Assembly (NCBI GenBank): GCA_010015675.1
Contig: ML977071.1
Location: forward strand, 1-37,463
Direction: 5' to 3'
Source of the DNA: Byssothecium circinans
Taxonomy: Eukaryota; Ascomycota; Dothideomycetes; Pleosporales; Massarinaceae
Length of the DNA: 37,463 nucleotides
In this document: in pieces, positions 1 through 10,418 of the stretch
Layout: each line of letters starts with the position of its first letter
Numbering within the stretch: the stretch's first letter is position 1
The notes under the pieces: generated by a model
Database searches by the model: none
Told to the model about the DNA's origin: nothing
What the model saw: only the letters and a program-made list of their open reading frames with translations
Made by a program: the position numbers and the translations under genes

Positions 1-1344
1 AGAGGCGCGTTTCGTAGGAGGCATGGCGGTGGCAATACGATAAGGGCGACGGGAGCAAAAAAAATAACGCGATAGTAGGTTGTTTAGGTGGCTGGTAGAG
101 GGAGTATAGTGTTGCAGAAGTTAGGCTGATTACGTACTAGTACTGCGACGACTACAACACCAAAAACCTATCGTAAGATCGCTCCTGCTGCAAAACGAGC
201 AGCCTCACGCGCTACCTTAATCAAGCCCATCAAGCTAAACAATCAAGCTGACCCTCCTCAGCTTGGATTGCTAAAAAATTAGTATAGGCGAGCTTGACTT
301 GATGGGATTGATAGTTATCAAGCTATCAATCAAGCGCTTGCAAGCCGCTTGATTGTTGACAAGTCTGGTGGCTAGCATCTGCGAGCACCTCCTCGCCAGC
401 AGATCCTTGTATGGCCTGTGAGATTCTTTCTGGGTTTAGTTATATAAGAGTATTGAATACGATGAGAAGCTTTGTGCGTACACATGCAGATGTCACATTA
501 GCAAGCAGATCACTGTGAAGCAATCTAACGAGCCTCTCGAAGCATACCAGCGTGATGCAAAAAAGAGACGACTGGAGGGAACAAACACTATGCGGAAGTT
601 GGCAAACTGACTTCTCTCACGGGTGCACCTTATTTAGAACATAGTCAGCGAAGCGCCTCACCATGAGTACACATATCCCCCTCATTCTCTAGATAGACAC
701 AAATTAACTCCTTCACACCAATCAATTTAATAGACTTGGACCCGTACGATCCTCAGTATAACGTTTCGAACTTCCCTTTGTGCATAGAGCATAAAGACTT
801 CTCGCATGAACATGCGCGTCCGCGTCCCTCGAACGCGTACTAACAACTCACGAGGTCGACACATCATCAAAACATAAATAGGCTGGCTGATGGCCTCGAT
901 GTTTCAGGCAGAAGCCCAAGAGGCAGCCCAAAGAATGATCTCTTCCTCGATACCAAGACGAAGTCATGGATGTCAATGAAAAGAAAATGTTGGTGTAAGC
1001 GGTAGCTGGCAACGTGGGAATCCGTTGGCGCCCGTCTGCTTAAACACCTGTTTGCTCTGTCCCAGCACCGTTCACACACATCACAGGGGAGGGCGACTCA
1101 GTCTATAGCAGGCCGTGTGTTAAAAGCTGGGAATATGCTGAGGAAGAAAGGAAGGAAGGAAGGTGGGGGAGCGTTGCTTAAATACTACGAGAGGCTGCCC
1201 CGTGCGCCCTTGCCACGTGATTGCCAACACCAGAGCTTGGACGTTTCGGCTTGACTTCGCAATACTGCCCAGTCACTGGTGGACTAGGCCTGATTGGGAC
1301 ACAGGTGTAGTGATTGGCATCACGGTGGTGGCCCAGAGCTTGCG
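1..1344. other. Intergenic stretch, no convincing gene
   Basis: No open frame here has good start context, splice sites or recognisable protein content. Short frames near 867-1079 and 1178-1708 (minus) look like chance or shadows of the gene at 1452. The stretch 215-360 is rich in TCAAGC/GCTTGA words that form several inverted repeats, listed separately. A purine run (ggaaggaaggaagg) lies at 1149-1163. Confidence 0.5.
226..355. repeat. Cluster of nested inverted repeats
   Basis: Four inverted pairs lie within 130 bp. CCCATCAAG at 226-234 pairs with CTTGATGGG at 298-306. CAATCAAGCTGA at 240-251 pairs with 258-270 with one bulged base. ATTGATAG at 307-314 pairs with CTATCAAT at 323-330. CAATCAAGCG at 327-336 pairs with CGCTTGATTG at 346-355. 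The last two overlap, so they are alternative foldings. This could be a transposon end, a MITE remnant or a structured regulatory segment; no open frame runs through it. Confidence 0.6.
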
Positions 1345-1350
1345 TATAAA
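1345..1350 (+). promoter_or_regulatory. TATA box of the 1452 gene
   Basis: TATAAA lies 102 bp upstream of the ATG at 1452, followed by a C/A-rich leader as is common in fungal promoters. It is the only good TATA element near this start. Confidence 0.4.
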
Positions 1351-1451
1351 CATACACAATCCCACACTGGCCGTACCTCTCCCTGGCACCACTCCCGAAC
1401 GCATATCGCACCCTCGACCGCACACCCCACATCACCCCAAACCAAACAGCG

Positions 1452-1880
1452 ATGCCTGTCGAAATCCCTCTCTTTTTTGTCCCAGCATTTGTAGAGTTCC
1501 CCGTCACTAAGCCGGAGGTCTTGGAGTGCAAGCGGGCATGGCAGCGGACAGTCCAGCTGTCCGGCCGTGTCCAGTCGCTCCTCAGCAACGATAACCCCAA
1601 CGAGGCCGGCGATGACGGCGATGACGGCGAGAACGCCCGCCGCCAGTTCTTGCGTGACATCAATCGAACGCAGGGCGCGGCGAACCTTGCAAGCAAGGAG
1701 CTCGTCAAGTACCGTCATCGCCCGAATCCCGGTCAATGGGAGTTTATCAAAAAGAGCGACACGTTCCTTCAAGGCCTGCGGACATGGTATTTTCAGGTGT
1801 TCCCCGAGGAGGAAGACAACGGCAGCACCGAAGAGGCTCAACAAACCGAGCACAGTGATGTCGAAACCGCCTCAACTTGA
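1452..1880 (+). CDS. Hypothetical protein, 142 aa
   Basis: A single-exon frame from ATG 1452 to TGA 1878-1880, family not recognised. The middle (roughly residues 25-115) is charged and looks helical, with tryptophans at W30, near residue 95 and near residue 111. A short Asp/Gly-rich acidic patch (DDGDDGEN) lies near residues 53-62, and the C-terminus is acidic and Ser/Thr/Gln-rich. There is no signal peptide or membrane segment. Upstream are a TATA box at 1345-1350 and a pyrimidine/C-rich leader typical of fungal genes. An antisense frame (1320-1853) is about as long, but its composition looks like a shadow. Function unknown; likely nuclear or cytosolic if real. Confidence 0.55.
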   Translation: MPVEIPLFFVPAFVEFPVTKPEVLECKRAWQRTVQLSGRVQSLLSNDNPNEAGDDGDDGENARRQFLRDINRTQGAANLASKELVKYRHRPNPGQWEFIKKSDTFLQGLRTWYFQVFPEEEDNGSTEEAQQTEHSDVETAST

Positions 1881-2399
1881 GTATTAGTGACCTCCTTCCA
1901 CCTTCAACGGCTATACTAGCGCTGTTCGTAGTCATTTATCATGGATATGCCTCCGGTCCTTTTGATACATGTAAGCAGACCTCTTTGTACCATAATCACA
2001 AGCATTGTAAGCTCATTGTAATCCAGGAACTTCCTCCACCACACGGCACACGTCCTCACTTGCCGCTCTCCCAGCAACCCGTTTCCGCAGCATTACTTCC
2101 ACCAACTATTTTCACATTTCCGGGGGTTCTGAAGGCGTTGAAGGCGTCTTAGGTCGAGTGGTGATTACATGAAATAGCGGAGGATGTGAGATCCATTGCT
2201 TGGCAAGCTTGTTTTTATGTGTTTCCATTCCATAGCGGGAATCGTTTGCAAAAATAATTTAATACTTCTACGTCCACAATGCCCTCATTTCGCGTTCAGC
2301 GGTTTTCGTGATTCATGCGCCACAATTTTTCGCGGGGTGTTTTGACTTCATCGAAGCGCTATCACGTTTGCGGGCCGCGCCAAAGCTTCTCGTACACGG

Positions 2400-2406
2400 T
2401 ATAAAT
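2400..2406 (+). promoter_or_regulatory. TATA box of the 2473 gene
   Basis: TATAAAT lies 73 bp upstream of the ATG at 2473 and is followed by a CA-rich leader. It argues for the start at 2473 rather than the in-frame upstream ATG at 2308, which would sit before the TATA box. Confidence 0.5.
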
Positions 2407-2472
2407 TTCCCGCCCCACACACAACCCCGAACTAACAATTCTACACACACACACTCCAAGACACAGTCACCA

Positions 2473-3687
2473 ATGGAATCTTCCTCCTTTGACCAAAGCA
2501 GCGCCAACTTCGACATGGGCTCCTCGGACTACAACGCCTTCAGGGCCAGCGTAATGGCTCGCCTTGCCTCTCTCGAGCAACGCCAGGCTTCTATCGACCA
2601 GCGCTTGAATCAACTCCTAGATATCATGATTCATCGACAGATGCTCCAGACACCGGCCGGCGACGAGAGGGACCGTCCTCTGTTGCCTCCTCCTCATTCG
2701 CACAATGATCCTCCTCCTTCTGCGGGCTTCGGCGCGTCATCATCTTTCGGTGAGCCAAAGTTGCAGCCTCCGCCCTCAAGGGAAGTCCGAGCATCTCCCT
2801 ACGGCTCTTTGCGCGATCGGTCGGGATTTCCGTCGCCTGGCCTCGCCGTTCCTCCATCGGGTCACTACGGAGGAATGTTGCCGCGGACCACCATGGAAGA
2901 GCATACATCTCCCTACGGCTCTATGCGCAATCGAATCGTACCACCTTCGCCTGTTGCCATACAACCGTCTGGCCATTACGGAGAGGCGCCGCCGAACACT
3001 ACGATGGCACAAAAATCTCCTTATGGGTTCATGGGCGACCGATCAATGCCGCCATCACCTCGCCCATTAATACCATCATTTGGCTACGGAGATCCGTCGT
3101 TACTTTCTGCCGGACTCGTTCCGCCGTCCTCAAGGTTTCCTATCCCGAGCCCGGGATATCATGTGCCTACGTCTCCTGGCTTCACACCTCCTCAATCTGC
3201 AAAGTCTTCCGCTCCGTCCTTTGTTCAGCTTCCACTTCGTCCGGCCAAATCAAACCTGGGTGGAAAGAAGGGTCCTGCTTCTCGCAAGAAGAAGCCTGTC
3301 ACCAACAGCGAGAACGCGACGATGCTGCCCTTTGCGCTTGAGAGGATCGAATTCAGCTTCGTCAAGGGACAGTTCCAGGGAAAATTGTGGTAAGTACGTT
3401 CACTCATTGGCATACAGGTTCAACGCTGACAGTAGTATAGCCGCTGTGGTAAGCAACTCGGCCTCTCTGAATGCTTTCGCCAGGGTCATTGGCATTGGTG
3501 TGCCGTTCACTCCAATGTCTTTGATATTGGAAGTGACAATTGTGGAACGGTGGCTGAGTGCAAGCGCGTCTGCTGGGAGGAGGTGCCGAACTGGGAGGAG
3601 CTGGTAACGTACTCCAGGCAGGCCGGCTTGGGAAGCCTGGGCGTGCAGAATCTTGACGGAGTTCTCTTTCCCAGGCGGCAAGCTTGA
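2473..3687 (+). CDS. Hypothetical protein with SPYG repeats and Cys/His-rich C-terminal module (2 exons, 387 aa)
   Basis: Exons are 2473-3389 and 3441-3687. The 51-bp intron (3390-3440) has GTAAGT, a CTGAC branch point at 3425-3429 and TAG. Unspliced, the frame stops just after the donor; spliced, it runs 82 more residues. Residues ~15-60 form a predicted coiled coil (RLASLEQRQASIDQRL). Residues ~105-220 carry three ~37-residue repeats beginning SPYGS and ending near PSGHYG, followed by Pro/Ser-rich sequence, then a basic stretch (GGKKGPASRKKKP) that could be a nuclear signal. The second exon is different in kind: CRCGK, then SEC, HWHWC, a later His, and three more Cys, with several Trp. That pattern suggests a zinc-binding fold. 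I do not recognise the family. The pairing of a low-complexity repeat tail with a compact Cys/His module is compatible with a nucleic-acid or protein adaptor, which is inference only. Confidence 0.8.
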
Positions 3688-6499
3688 CAGGGTATGGTCT
3701 TGAGAGGGATTTGGCTTTGGTAAGTTTGCAGTCACAAGACTCCCATGACATCAGCTAACGGGATCCAGATAAGCAGTCGTCTCCCCGATGCCCCAATCTT
3801 CCAAGGAAGCTTACCTCGCGGTTTTCTTCCTCGCTCGCTTTAACAGTGTTTGTCTTCGGTCTTCGTCCCCCGACCCGATCGCAGTCACCGGATACATACA
3901 ATGCGCATAGAGGAATGAAATAATGGTTGAATATTTTACATGCGCAGTCTTGGAAGGCCTTCGACCCTTCATATCATGTCATTTAGTGCCGTTTTGGCTC
4001 TCTGTGAAGTCTGTGGTGGAGAGGTGGGGTAGATTGATTTGGACAGCCTGAGTAATGAATGTGTGAATCACGCCTTCAAGCCGGTTCACTTAAACAGCTA
4101 ACTGAGCTTGTGCAATTTCCTGCTGTGGTTTATCTGCCTTGGGTTGTAATATGTGCGTGACGCTGCGAGATGTGTGCTTTCCAAGCTCATGGTGTAGAAT
4201 TGGCTCCAGATTTGGTACTCCACATCTACAAGAATGTGTGCCAGCATCCACACAGCGAATGAAACTTTCCTATAGAAGATGGAACAAATATCAAGCCTTG
4301 GTTATATAGCCGCGTGTAGCCCTGATTTCGCGGTGTTGGTGTTGCAGGTGTTGACGCGTCGGCGTACTTTTGTTGACACCTTTAGTAAACACTGCGCACG
4401 TTCCAAGATCTCGTGTCAAAAAAATAAATAAACCGCATCCCAAAATGCAAATCAAAAAGAAAAAACCATCTCACCTCTTAGGGAAGCTTTTGATTTAAAA
4501 AAAATTGCAAAAGCAAACCGCGAAAGCGGAAAACGCAAACCAGTCGTATAGGTTTAACCATTTTGTGGGCCGGAGGTCGGTGGTAACTCGTAGCTCTGCT
4601 CCGGAACTTGCTGAATTTCAATTTTTAATACTTACAGAATTCGAACAGACCACCTCTGAATCCACGTCGTCACACTCCTGTTTAAGCATTTGACGACTCC
4701 ATCGAACACCGGTGTTCGACCCGCTGAGCCACTGTGTGGTCTTTGATTTATGAATATAGTATAACCTACATAATATATATAATACTCAAAAGAAGTTCGT
4801 TTGTAGTAATATTGTAGTTGCGGCTGGCAGTGGGTGGGGCGCCGACAGGGCGGAGACGCACTCACTGAGGCAACAGGCGGGCTACGTCACAACAATCGGC
4901 AACCAAAGCATCACAGCATCATTTAATAGCCTTCAACACCCTCAGAGTGAATGCAAATGATAGAGATAGAGCATTTGGTTCTGCTTTCATCGCAGTGATA
5001 TGGTATTCTTGTAGCCGACATCAATACAGCGCGTTGCTAAGCTGCGACGGCCCACGGCCTCCAAAGCATGCATACGCGTTCTGAAAGTCACGAATTTTTG
5101 TATACAGTACGCATCCTGATCTCCATGTTTGGCCGTAATGACGACATATTCTTTCTGCGGGAACCTAAATCACGCTTCCGTCCCGTGAGAACCGCTCTGC
5201 CTGAAGCATGTTTGCACCTCTTCTACATTACCTACTTCAAATATCTAATTACCTACAACTCGTATGGCAGTTTTACTACGAATTTAGGTCAAGTATGTAA
5301 TCCTGGGGAGCCGTGAATGCCCACACCACATTAATTCAATGGGACTGCCTGCGATTGTTTTCTACTTCTAGCTTCTGATTTGCTTCCTAAATTGAAGAAG
5401 CAGTGCACGAGTTCGCTAAACGAAACCGAGCTGTGCCGATGAATGCGGCCCGTTGAAATTTTAAAACAGCAGGTCGAGAAATTATTACCCATATACAGTA
5501 CACAAGACATGTTCGCAGAATCACACCACTGGTGAGAAGTATTGCTAGATTGCAGCTGCTTTTGAACTCATTCAGAGACTCGACAATCATCAAAGGGCAA
5601 AACACGCCTACGCGAAGTGTTCTATGCAGGGCTTCACGTTATGACAGTGTGGAAGGTACCGCAACATAACTACAGTGAGAAATCACAAAGCGGCTAATAT
5701 CGAAAGCTGCAGCATCAGACCATCTGGAGGACAACGTCTGGATCAAGAAAGACTTCACTGAGTCAGATACAGGGAAATGATCATCACTTGATACACGACG
5801 AGTACAGTTCGAACAATCATTATTTAAACGCGAATACACTAACATGGTTACAGACCTTGATCATGCAGAACATAGACAACAAACAATACCCAAATGGTCG
5901 ACGAAGACGCAAGTTTGACCAGCCTTGTCGCTATGACCTCAACGTGCAATTTGCAACCAACATCTCGCGTTCAGCGTATGCCGCCGCAAGCCTCCGTTGC
6001 CACCACTTCAGTTCATGTGCCGTGTTGATCCCCATCTTGAGGCATAACGTGCTTTACCGAGAGCTTTTCACACAGGGCAAAGACGAAATCCATATCGCTC
6101 ATGCGCCTGGACATGCCCCATGCTCATGCTCAGACCTTCCTTGGTATGCCCGTTCCGGGTGTTGCGTGTGCGTCGGGGTCGTGGGCCTATCTACCACCGC
6201 AATGCCATGCCACAGTCTGTGTTGTTTTCTCGCCCTGTATAGCACTCGGTGGCGGATACCTCGTTTCGGGAACAACTATCGTCTCGGTTGAGCGACGCTT
6301 CATGGTTCGATAAGGACGCTACGTGGATTGGTTCGTGGGTGGCATTGTTTCCAAGGTGAGCAGGCTAGAGGTCCAGACGCCATGACTTGTATGAAGCCTT
6401 TCCGACGGACGTGTTGTGTCCTAGAAGAGAGGTAACATCCGAGAGCATTAAACACCCGAAGTCAGTGCTTGAGTTGTGGTCGCTCTAGAGGACCACGAC
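3688..6499. other. Gene-poor intergenic region
   Basis: No frame has supporting splice sites, promoter or recognisable content. The part around 4380-4520 is A-rich and includes an A8 run near 4499-4506. A perfect palindrome at 4702-4719 is listed separately. The longest frame, 5788-6291 (plus), is Cys-rich and patchy and looks fortuitous. The frame 6101-6313 is hydrophobic in places but has no good start context. Confidence 0.45.
4702..4719. repeat. 18-bp perfect palindrome
   Basis: TCGAACACCGGTGTTCGA is its own reverse complement. A separate 7-bp inverted pair (TGACGAC at 4691-4697 with GTCGTCA about 30 bp to the left) flanks it. No gene starts nearby, so an operator role cannot be assigned. 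Confidence 0.7.
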
Positions 6500-6675
6500 G
6501 TCGAACGTGCCAAAGCAGACTTTGCTCGTAAGCAAGCCATCGCGATGAAGATGGATGAAGTCTAACGTACCGAAGCAGTCCTTGCGCGTAAACTATTTCC
6601 CCTCGAAGATAAACAAAGTCGAACGTGCCGAAGCAGCCTTTGATTGTAAGCAATCGTACCGTCGATAGACGAAAT
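6500..6675. repeat. Tandem repeat, 3 x ~59 bp
   Basis: Three diverged copies start at 6500, 6560 and 6618 with GTCGAACGTGCC, GTCTAACGTACC and GTCGAACGTGCC, giving spacings of 60 and 58 bp. Each contains GAAGCAG-CCTT-like and GTAA sub-blocks. On the minus strand the array is open within 6462-6797 as a roughly 20-residue repeating pattern, but the 58-bp spacing breaks the frame phase, so protein-level selection is doubtful. Confidence 0.65.
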
Positions 6676-6699
6676 CGAAAGAAGTCCAAGGTTCTTCCA

Positions 6700-8100
6700 G
6701 CGTACTTATTAATAGTGGTCAATTTACTCCTCGAGGCGTGTGTGCACAATATAGCTGTGGAGAGTGGCCGTCGGCTCCATTCCCCACATGTTGACAACCT
6801 TACTTTGCTCTACTTCATGATGGATCTAGTGACGCGGATCGTGAACTCCTCTGCTTGTGTTGTCAACGACCGTCCTGCATGGCGTAGGAGTACAATGCAT
6901 ACCTTTGGTTCAAGTATACCGAGTCCTATCCTGCATAAATGCTCGATATTCAGGCGGTATGATTTGGCGAGGAATCGGACCTTGGTGGGTGTCATACGGT
7001 AGTGTTCCAGAACGATATCCCCAGCTTATGCACTCCCTTCAATTGAAAAGAGCTTGTGAATCGCAGTGTGGGCATCCATCTTTGTCGTGGGAAATCCGTC
7101 CCGAAGCAAAGACCAAAGCTTCAACGAGAAATTCCAGGGTAGGACCGAGCCGATGGCGACTGTCACTGATCTCCCTTACACTATGTTATCGCTAATGCTG
7201 AGGCTCGTGCATATTTCGGCTTCATTTGAATCGTCTGATGAATGTATGTTATAGTCGGGCTAAATGAGAGCGTTCGGAGGGAGCGTATAGCTCGTGAACT
7301 GAGGCTAACGTGGCCGGGAAACTGTGGACGTTGAGGTTTTCGCCAGTCGTGCTGTAGATATCGAATTCGGGCTTGGAAACTCATAGTTGCTCGCCACAAG
7401 ATCATTCAAAGTTGTGAGGCGTGACCTGGTTGACAAAAGGTTGCGGTTGTTCCGGTGTGCTGTTGCGTGCCTGTCAGAAGCTGTCAAAATCTTTTCGAAA
7501 TTCACTTTGAGGACACGAAATACCTGACAGGAGTATTACTCAGTGCCGGATTGACCTGATGCCAAAGATACTTTCTTTCATACCCGGTCCAGCACTGCTC
7601 TCCACCTCAAAAACATGAAGAACGGTACGTTCGCATCGAAGAGCTTTATGCTGAAGCCAACATGGTGTTGTTATTATGAGCAGTGCTTGTCTGAACCATT
7701 CAGGAGGATTGCAGGTGAAGCACAGAAAGCCGAAGCGGTAACCTGAGAGTTTGAGGGGCGGATTAGAGGCTAATACAGTTTGATGTTGCGGGGATACGTC
7801 TCCGTCACCTGTGAATTTGGATTGTAGACCGCTCGTTTCACGGTGTTAGTGTGATAGTAGCGTTTAAGGGGAGGAAGTCCGCGTGAAAACAAGAACCTGC
7901 ACTCATCATGTGCCCTTGAAATTGGAGGTGCCCCGATCACGTAAATCCAATAGGGAGCCAAAGTTGTCGACGAGTCGTTCGGGAGATTGCTCCTTCCATC
8001 TTGGTCTTGTAATGAAAGTGACCTGACCAGAAAAGCGGGGCGGACGAGGCGCAAGCGGCCGGTATCGCCCTCACTCCGACGGCAAGACCGCCCTTCACCA
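6700..8100. other. Intergenic region, nothing supported
   Basis: Only short frames are present. None has a matching intron, promoter or recognisable motif. The frames at 6625-7002 and 7770-8111 look random. Confidence 0.4.
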
Positions 8101-8187
8101 CCCAATCTCAACTATTTAAGATCAACTTTCCCCCGTTTCAGACCTTCCACCTCTTCTTCAACTTCAAAAAGCGCCCATCTCTTCAGC

Positions 8188-8520
8188 ATGCAATACTACT
8201 TCGACTCATCGACCGCCCGCCTATCTGGCCGCTTGTGCAAAGAACACCCTCTGGTATGTTGAGCTTCTACAGCGTCTCTACTCTGACATTCGCGTCAACT
8301 TCTCGCAATCAACCACTGACAGCCCAAGCAGACGTTGCCACGAACCCGCCTTCACTGCACACGACCGACAGCACGCGCACTGCCAACCAAGTCACAAGGT
8401 TCTGAGTTTTTGGCTTCCGAACGCACACAAACTGCGGCGAGCCCTTCACCCTCCTTCCTGAACTGGAATGCAACGTGCAAGCGGCAACACCCAGAGTCGC
8501 TGCTTTTCGATCTATCCTAG
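8188..8520 (+). CDS. Possible small two-exon gene (~84 aa)
   Basis: ATG 8188 opens 22 codons up to a GTATGT donor at 8254. The acceptor CAG at 8331 follows a CTGAC branch point at 8316-8320, and the second exon stays open to TAG 8518-8520. An alternative acceptor at 8322 keeps the frame and adds three residues. A TATTTAAG element near 8112 and a pyrimidine-rich leader precede the ATG. The peptide starts MQYYFDSSTARLSG and becomes basic and Ser/Thr-rich. It has no recognised domain. It sits directly upstream of the repeat array at 8585-9127 and may be a fragment of a decayed gene rather than a functional one. Confidence 0.3.
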
Positions 8521-8584
8521 GCCTTTCGCCACCCACCCACCATTCCGAGCCGCTGCCAACATCCGCCTCAGGCCATAGGGCCTT

Positions 8585-8605
8585 GGAACGTGGAGTTGCT
8601 TTAGA
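8585..8605 (+). repeat. Dispersed 21-bp motif, copy 1
   Basis: GGAACGTG, then G, then AGTTGCTTTAGA. Read in the LERGVALE frame it continues as VYGA. The flanking sequence (CAGGCCATAGGGCCTT) resembles that in front of copy 4. Confidence 0.8.
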
Positions 8606-8756
8606 GGTATACGGTGCCCGCAACAATTCGCTTGCGCCACCTACTCTTGCTCGCGCAATAGCCCACCCTGCCGCCTCTCCCGCCATCCCCACCCTCCGGA
8701 GTCAAGCGCATTGACCAACATTGGTGCCGCCTTGCCGCTTCCCTTCCTCTCCTCTT

Positions 8757-8799
8757 GGAACGTGGAGTTGCTTTAGAATGTTACCGTGCTCGAGAGCAC
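8757..8799 (+). repeat. Dispersed 21-bp motif, copy 2, with linked palindromic GTGCTC-GA-GAGCAC
   Basis: The motif is at 8757-8777 with G at the variable position. The conserved extension contains GTGCTCGAGAGCAC at 8786-8799. The extension is shared with copy 3, so the repeated unit is about 55 bp rather than 21 bp here. In frame it reads LERGVALE followed by CYRAREHW. Confidence 0.8.
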
Positions 8800-8886
8800 T
8801 GGTCGAAATTGGTGCCGACCTGCCGCTTCCGCCCGCCCTACCGCTCCCGCCCTCTCCCGCCTCTCCCACCAACGTGCGCTTACGAC

Positions 8887-9003
8887 CGACTCTTGTTCGC
8901 GCAATAGCCTAGATCAAATGTTTGTCCCGGCGTCTTGCTCCTGTGCCACCAACAGACCACCGACTCTTGCTCGCGCAGTAGCCCAGATCAAATGTTTGTC
9001 CCG
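8887..9003 (+). repeat. Direct repeat, two copies of ~43 bp plus a partial third
   Basis: 8887-8929 and 8961-9003 share CGACTCTTG, TCGCGCA, TAGCC and AGATCAAATGTTTGTCCCG blocks, with mostly T/C and A/G differences. A truncated copy is at 8642-8663 (CTACTCTTGCTCGCGCAATA). These are interleaved with motif copies 1-3, so the 8580-9140 segment appears to be a small complex repeat array. Confidence 0.75.
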
Positions 9004-9084
9004 CTCTCTTACGCACCAACAGTGCACTCACGGCCGGCCTCATCCACGACCACCCTAACACCGCCCCGGCCACCCCTGTGCCTT

Positions 9085-9127
9085 GGAACGTGAAGTTGCT
9101 TTAGAAGTATCCGGTGCTCGAGAGCAC
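9085..9127 (+). repeat. Dispersed 21-bp motif, copy 3, with palindromic extension
   Basis: The motif is at 9085-9105 with A at the variable position, and GTGCTCGAGAGCAC follows at 9114-9127. In frame it reads LEREVALE followed by VSGAREHW, close to copy 2. Confidence 0.8.
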
Positions 9128-9206
9128 TGGACGATATTGTTGCTGCCCTGACCCTCCTCGCCGAGGGTCATGGCTGGACTGGATTCAAGTCCAGCAAGTG
9201 TGCTGA

Positions 9207-9545
9207 TTGGATCAGTCCATTCTTCGGACAGCCGCTATGAAACCCAAGTTATGGCCCATCACAGCATGCGCCTTGGACGAAAGTGGAGGCATGCTTGCAC
9301 TATGCACAGATGCTGGACTGATCGGACTGATCGGACTGTTGAATGCGAATGCATCCCGCATTTCTTCGCTCCAGACTGATGGTAAGTTCAAGTGTTCAAG
9401 AGGTGCTGAACGTTTTAGCTAAACTCAACCAGGATCTTCTCTGAGCACGCCTTCGAAACGAACAACTCCAAGGTCATACGTCAAGCTCTGCGGCAAGCGC
9501 GTTACTCCTTCGCACACAATAGCATTGCTTCGCTCGCTTGGTTAA
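9207..9545 (+). CDS. Possible small two-exon gene (~95 aa)
   Basis: Exon 1 is 9207-9381 and exon 2 is 9433-9545. The 51-bp intron has GTAAGT, a CTAAA/CTGAA-type branch region and CCAG. Splicing removes the in-frame termination that follows and opens 36 further codons to TAA. The predicted peptide has a small hydrophobic patch (AGLIGLIGLLNA) and a basic C-terminal half (SKRTTPRSYVKLCGKR). An alternative start is the ATG at 9237. No family is recognised. It lies just downstream of motif copy 3, and copy 4 has a similar upstream relationship to a decayed gene, so this may be a relic of the same kind. Confidence 0.35.
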
Positions 9546-10418
9546 GGTATGGATAGCCCTCACCGTCACTCCTTCGCCCACTACAGCATGTCTCGCTCCA
9601 CGTTACCTTCGAGATGAACATCGCCACAATCATCAAGCATTGCGGTAAGCTTATTTCCCGGGTTGGGTTAAAAAAACGGAAAAGGAGAATTGCACTGCAC
9701 TGTTCAGGGAAGAGAGGCTACCGGTCGGCTTGTTCGCCCATTACAGAATTGCCTCGCCACGCTCCGTCGCCTCTTTTGGGCTCGCCTTCGAGATTATGGC
9801 TGCCACACTGATCGGATTTGGTTTGCGGTAGTAGGATCAAGAAGAAGACAGATCTGGGGGTTGTCGTATCTTATAGCTCAGATGCAAACTTTTTATTTAA
9901 AAACGAATCGTGTTGTCGTTGTTATTGTGATGATGCGGTATGTGATCTTTTCCAGGGAGCGAAGTCTGCGGACGGCTTCGCGTGCCATGTTATTCGAGGC
10001 TTAACGAGCGGGCCGGGCTTGAGCCTTCAACGAGCAAGTTTGCCGCAACAATTACTAAGAAGATGAAATTGGAGTACCACAATTGCCTCTCCAGTGCGAT
10101 TTGTGGGGCTCTTGAGGTCATGGTGGTAAATAGTCTCAATTTTAAATTTCAAATAATTATTCAAACTTGCACTAGTGAAACCAGGATAGTGTTTTACTAA
10201 CAAAAAACTATTATAGCAATTACAGAGTCCACCTATTTAAAGTACAACTATCGCTCAGAAGTGTATTTTATATTTAAAACTCCATTTTGATCCGTGATGT
10301 CTGCCCAACCAATGCAGGAGCTATATCCGTGCATTCTATTCTAGAAAATGACAAGTCAAGATCGCTTCGAAATTAGGCTACTAGCTCGAAACCCAAAAAC
10401 GCCGCTCAAGCAGACTCC
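9546..10418. other. Intergenic, partly AT-rich, degenerate short repeats
   Basis: Phrases such as CTCCTTCGC and CGCCTTCGAGAT recur at 9505-9790, suggesting degenerate short repeats. From about 10060 the sequence becomes AT-rich. No gene is supported. The right edge is the 3' flank of the minus-strand gene ending at 10419. Confidence 0.4.

Noticed and set aside
1178..1853. Minus-strand ORFs of 176-177 aa opposite the 1452 gene
   Set aside because: They overlap the plus-strand gene almost completely, have less protein-like composition, and lack a promoter; treated as shadows.
2308..2472. N-terminal extension of the 2473 gene from the ATG at 2308
   Set aside because: The ATG lies upstream of the TATA box at 2400-2406, and the extra residues look like translated promoter and leader.
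4497..4735. tRNA-derived SINE on the minus strand, from an A-box-like TGGCTCAGCGG and a B-box-like TGTTCGAATTC before a T8 run
   Set aside because: The boxes are 85 nt apart, the B box has two mismatches, and the bases around it do not form a T-arm stem. The left box overlaps the palindrome, which explains it equally well.
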